64,000 nucleotides of DNA, taken from assembly GCA_040218875.1 (NCBI GenBank), contig JAVJQP010000146.1; one strand, 5' to 3'. The notes under the pieces are model-generated. The model ran no database searches. It saw nothing but the letters and a program-made list of their open reading frames with translations, and was not told where the DNA came from. Made by a program: the position numbers and the translations under genes. Origin of the DNA: Coleofasciculus sp937127375 (GTDB lineage Bacteria > Cyanobacteriota > Cyanobacteriia > Cyanobacteriales > Coleofasciculaceae). Of the stretch, positions 62,258-64,000 are shown piece after piece; position 1 is the first letter of the stretch, and every line of letters begins with the position of its first letter.

Positions 62258-62818
62258 AGTAGAGTCCCTGTTGTGATTGCTGCTATCCTATTCCTATTGT
62301 GAGGCAAGCGGACAGAGTTGGCAGCATCCATACATCTGTGAATCTACTCGTGCGGAGTTGGCATTCTACCCACCTGACAAGAAAATGGTATTTATGCCGA
62401 AATGGTGATGCATCTCAGGTTCTAGTCAACTGACTAATTTTTATGAATTGACAAAATGTCTCATTGATGCTTTTAAAATTAACTTCGCAAAATTCCTCAA
62501 ATTTTATGACTTTTTATCTATTTTAATTTTTATATTCAACGGGTTATGCTGAATTATGAATAAAGGCGGGTTGGGTGGCTCAGTTGTTGGTGACAAGCTA
62601 GGTTGAAGGGCGGGTTTTGTTGTTCCGTTGGTGGTGAGGAGGGCGGGTTTTGTTGTTCCGTTGGTGGTGAGGAGGGCGGGTTTTGTTGTTCCGTTATTTC
62701 AGCAATAGCTGACTTTAGTCCCTAAACCCGCCCCTACATCGCCCCTACAATATAACTATTTAATGATAAAGGACAAATTATCAATGACCAATGACAAATG
62801 ACCAATGACCAATGACCA
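62258..62818. other. Intergenic region with repeats
   Basis: About 560 bp. AT-rich first half; from 62563 a repeat cluster: a GGCGGGTT family element, a 33-bp tandem repeat and ATGACCA heptamers (62780-62818) that supply the next gene's ATG. No gene. Confidence 0.6.
62608..62693. repeat. 33-bp tandem repeat, 2.6 copies
   Basis: The unit begins GGGCGGGTTTTGTTGTTCCG and ends GTGGTGAGGA. Two full copies (62608-62640, 62641-62673) and a 20-base third are identical. It appears to be an internally amplified member of the GGGCGGGTTT family (62563-62748). Confidence 0.9.
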
Positions 62819-64000
62819 ATGACAAATTACCAAGTTGGCGGTAGTCTCAGACATGATGATCCTACCTATGTGGTGCGACAAGCAGACGCCCAACTCTATG
62901 AGGCGGTAAAAGCGGGTGAATTTTGTCATGTTCTTAGCCCTCGACAAATGGGCAAATCTTCTCTCCTTGTCAGAACTAAGTATCGTCTGGAAGCCGAAGG
63001 ATTCCGCTGTGGTGTTCTGGATATGACCACAATCGGTGGTGAATATACGACGCCTGTACAGTGGTATAAGGGCGTTGTCACGCAGTTATGGTTGGCGTTC
63101 AATCTGCGGGGAAAGATTCATTTAAAATCTTGGTGGAAAGAGCGAGAAGATATCTCTTTTTTGCAACGATGCTGTCACTTTATTGAAGAAGCTTTGCTCG
63201 ATCAATTCTCCAGTGAACGATTGGTCATCTTAATGGATGAAATTGATCGAATCCTCAGCATTGATTTCCCCATTGATGATTTTTGGGCTTTAATTCGATT
63301 TTGCTATAATCAACGCGCTATTAATCCTGACTATAATCGGATTGTCTTTGTCTTCTTTGGCGTCGCTGCACCATCGGACTTAATTCGCGATCGCAGCCGG
63401 ACTTCTTTTAATATTGGTCAAGCCATAGAACTACAAGGGTTTAAACTCACAGAAGTACAACCCCTGATCCAAGGCTTAGACAGAAACGTCAATACGCCTG
63501 AGACGATTGTCCAAGCAATTTTGGCGTGGACATCGGGTCAGCCATTTCTTACCCAGAAGTTGTGTAATTTAGTCTGGAAAACGGCAGAAAATACAGAATC
63601 GGAGAGGCTAGTTGTCCCGCCAGGTCAGGAATACAAGTGGGTAGAAAACCTGGTGCGATCGCGCATCATTAATAACTGGGCGTCTCAGGATGATCCCGAA
63701 CATTTGAGAACGATTCAGAATCGGATTCAAGGGAATGGTCAACGGACGGGTAGAATGCTGGGTATTTATCAGCAGGTGTTACAAGGTGTGGAGATTGAGG
63801 TAGATGACTCGCGAGAAATAAGCGAACTTTTGTTATCGGGTTTGTTGGTTAAAAATCAGGGAATATTACAGGTAAAGAATAGAATTTATGCAGAAGTATT
63901 TAATCAAACCTGGGTAACCAAAAAATTAGTTTCCCTGCGTCCTTATGCTGACGCATTCAACGCCTGGATTACCTCAAAAAAACAGAATCAATCCCACCTG
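62819..64000 (+). CDS. AAA-like (AAA_35) STAND protein, 3' end outside window
   Basis: An open frame of 394 codons that continues past the window. The ATG lies in a heptamer repeat (ATGACAAATTACCAAG, MTNYQVGG). The AAA_35-type N-terminus is clear: VGGSLRHDDPTYVVRQAD, Walker A SPRQMGKSSLL at about 40-50, and Walker B LVILMDEIDRIL at about 135-146. Helical region after. Family members usually carry WD40, TPR or sensor domains at the C-terminus; that part is not in view. Function likely signalling; unknown. Confidence 0.85.
   Translation, partial: MTNYQVGGSLRHDDPTYVVRQADAQLYEAVKAGEFCHVLSPRQMGKSSLLVRTKYRLEAEGFRCGVLDMTTIGGEYTTPVQWYKGVVTQLWLAFNLRGKIHLKSWWKEREDISFLQRCCHFIEEALLDQFSSERLVILMDEIDRILSIDFPIDDFWALIRFCYNQRAINPDYNRIVFVFFGVAAPSDLIRDRSRTSFNIGQAIELQGFKLTEVQPLIQGLDRNVNTPETIVQAILAWTSGQPFLTQKLCNLVWKTAENTESERLVVPPGQEYKWVENLVRSRIINNWASQDDPEHLRTIQNRIQGNGQRTGRMLGIYQQVLQGVEIEVDDSREISELLLSGLLVKNQGILQVKNRIYAEVFNQTWVTKKLVSLRPYADAFNAWITSKKQNQSHL

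Overview
The window looks like a chromosomal segment of a filamentous cyanobacterium, in the style of Coleofasciculus, Microcoleus or Moorea. The evidence is the many HIP1-type GCGATCGC octamers, the cyanobacterial gene set (narM, a DUF3685/Ycf55-like response regulator, DUF4278 and pentapeptide-repeat proteins, CyaC-like hybrid cyclase, class II aldolase), heptanucleotide STRR repeats, and abundant STAND/NACHT/WD40/TPR proteins. The genus is an inference from style; no rRNA is present.

Layout. 1-8.5 kb: a large NACHT-pentapeptide protein (-), a divergent membrane protein with helical repeats (+), a G-rich minisatellite, a DUF3685 response regulator and a small pentapeptide protein. 9-12.2 kb: a small hypothetical gene, queA and a secreted TPR protein. 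12.2-16.5 kb: an eroded zone with a DUF3160 remnant, a Ser/Thr kinase lacking its P-loop, an ExbD-like protein lacking the usual membrane aspartate, and a TonB-like proline-rich protein. 16.5-22 kb: CPA1 Na+/H+ antiporter, a small secreted protein, endonuclease V, and a peptidoglycan-binding/beta-propeller protein. 22.3-27.9 kb: a STAND ATPase pair whose second member has a collapsed WD40 domain, then an anti-sigma-like ATPase whose motifs are in circularly permuted order. 28-33.3 kb: PsiE-like protein, narM, PAS histidine kinase, a glycine-pentapeptide protein and a BlaI/M56-peptidase pair. 33.4-48.7 kb: mostly housekeeping genes (Fe-S aldo/keto reductase, bifunctional nuclease, ribE, fba, tRNA-Lys, aldose epimerase, MBL/beta-CASP hydrolase, tRNA-Thr, cysteine desulfurase, phospholipase D-like lipoprotein, smpB, DUF4278) plus short membrane proteins. 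48.8-62.3 kb: GTPase with DUF697, pentapeptide-TM-pentapeptide protein, Slt-type lytic transglycosylase, ABC ATPase, acetolactate synthase with a zinc-ribbon tail, and a 1116-aa sensor kinase/receiver/nucleotide cyclase. The window ends inside a gene for an AAA-like (AAA_35) STAND protein.

How it fits together. There is no single large operon. Coupled units are the 22.3-26.8 kb ATPase/nSTAND1 pair (ATGA overlap), blaI-M56 (ATGA overlap) and the kinase-exbD pair (12 bp apart). Signalling genes (DUF3685 regulator, PAS kinase, hybrid cyclase, permuted anti-sigma factor) and three STAND-class NTPases dominate the accessory content.

The strongest candidates for something undescribed are the permuted HATPase gene (27339-27893), the two-gene STAND module with its internally deleted WD40 array, and a composite intergenic module (stop codon, G-rich array, heptamer array, next gene) that recurs in the same transcriptional order at three loci. 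Product names rest on motif recognition by eye; no database search was possible.
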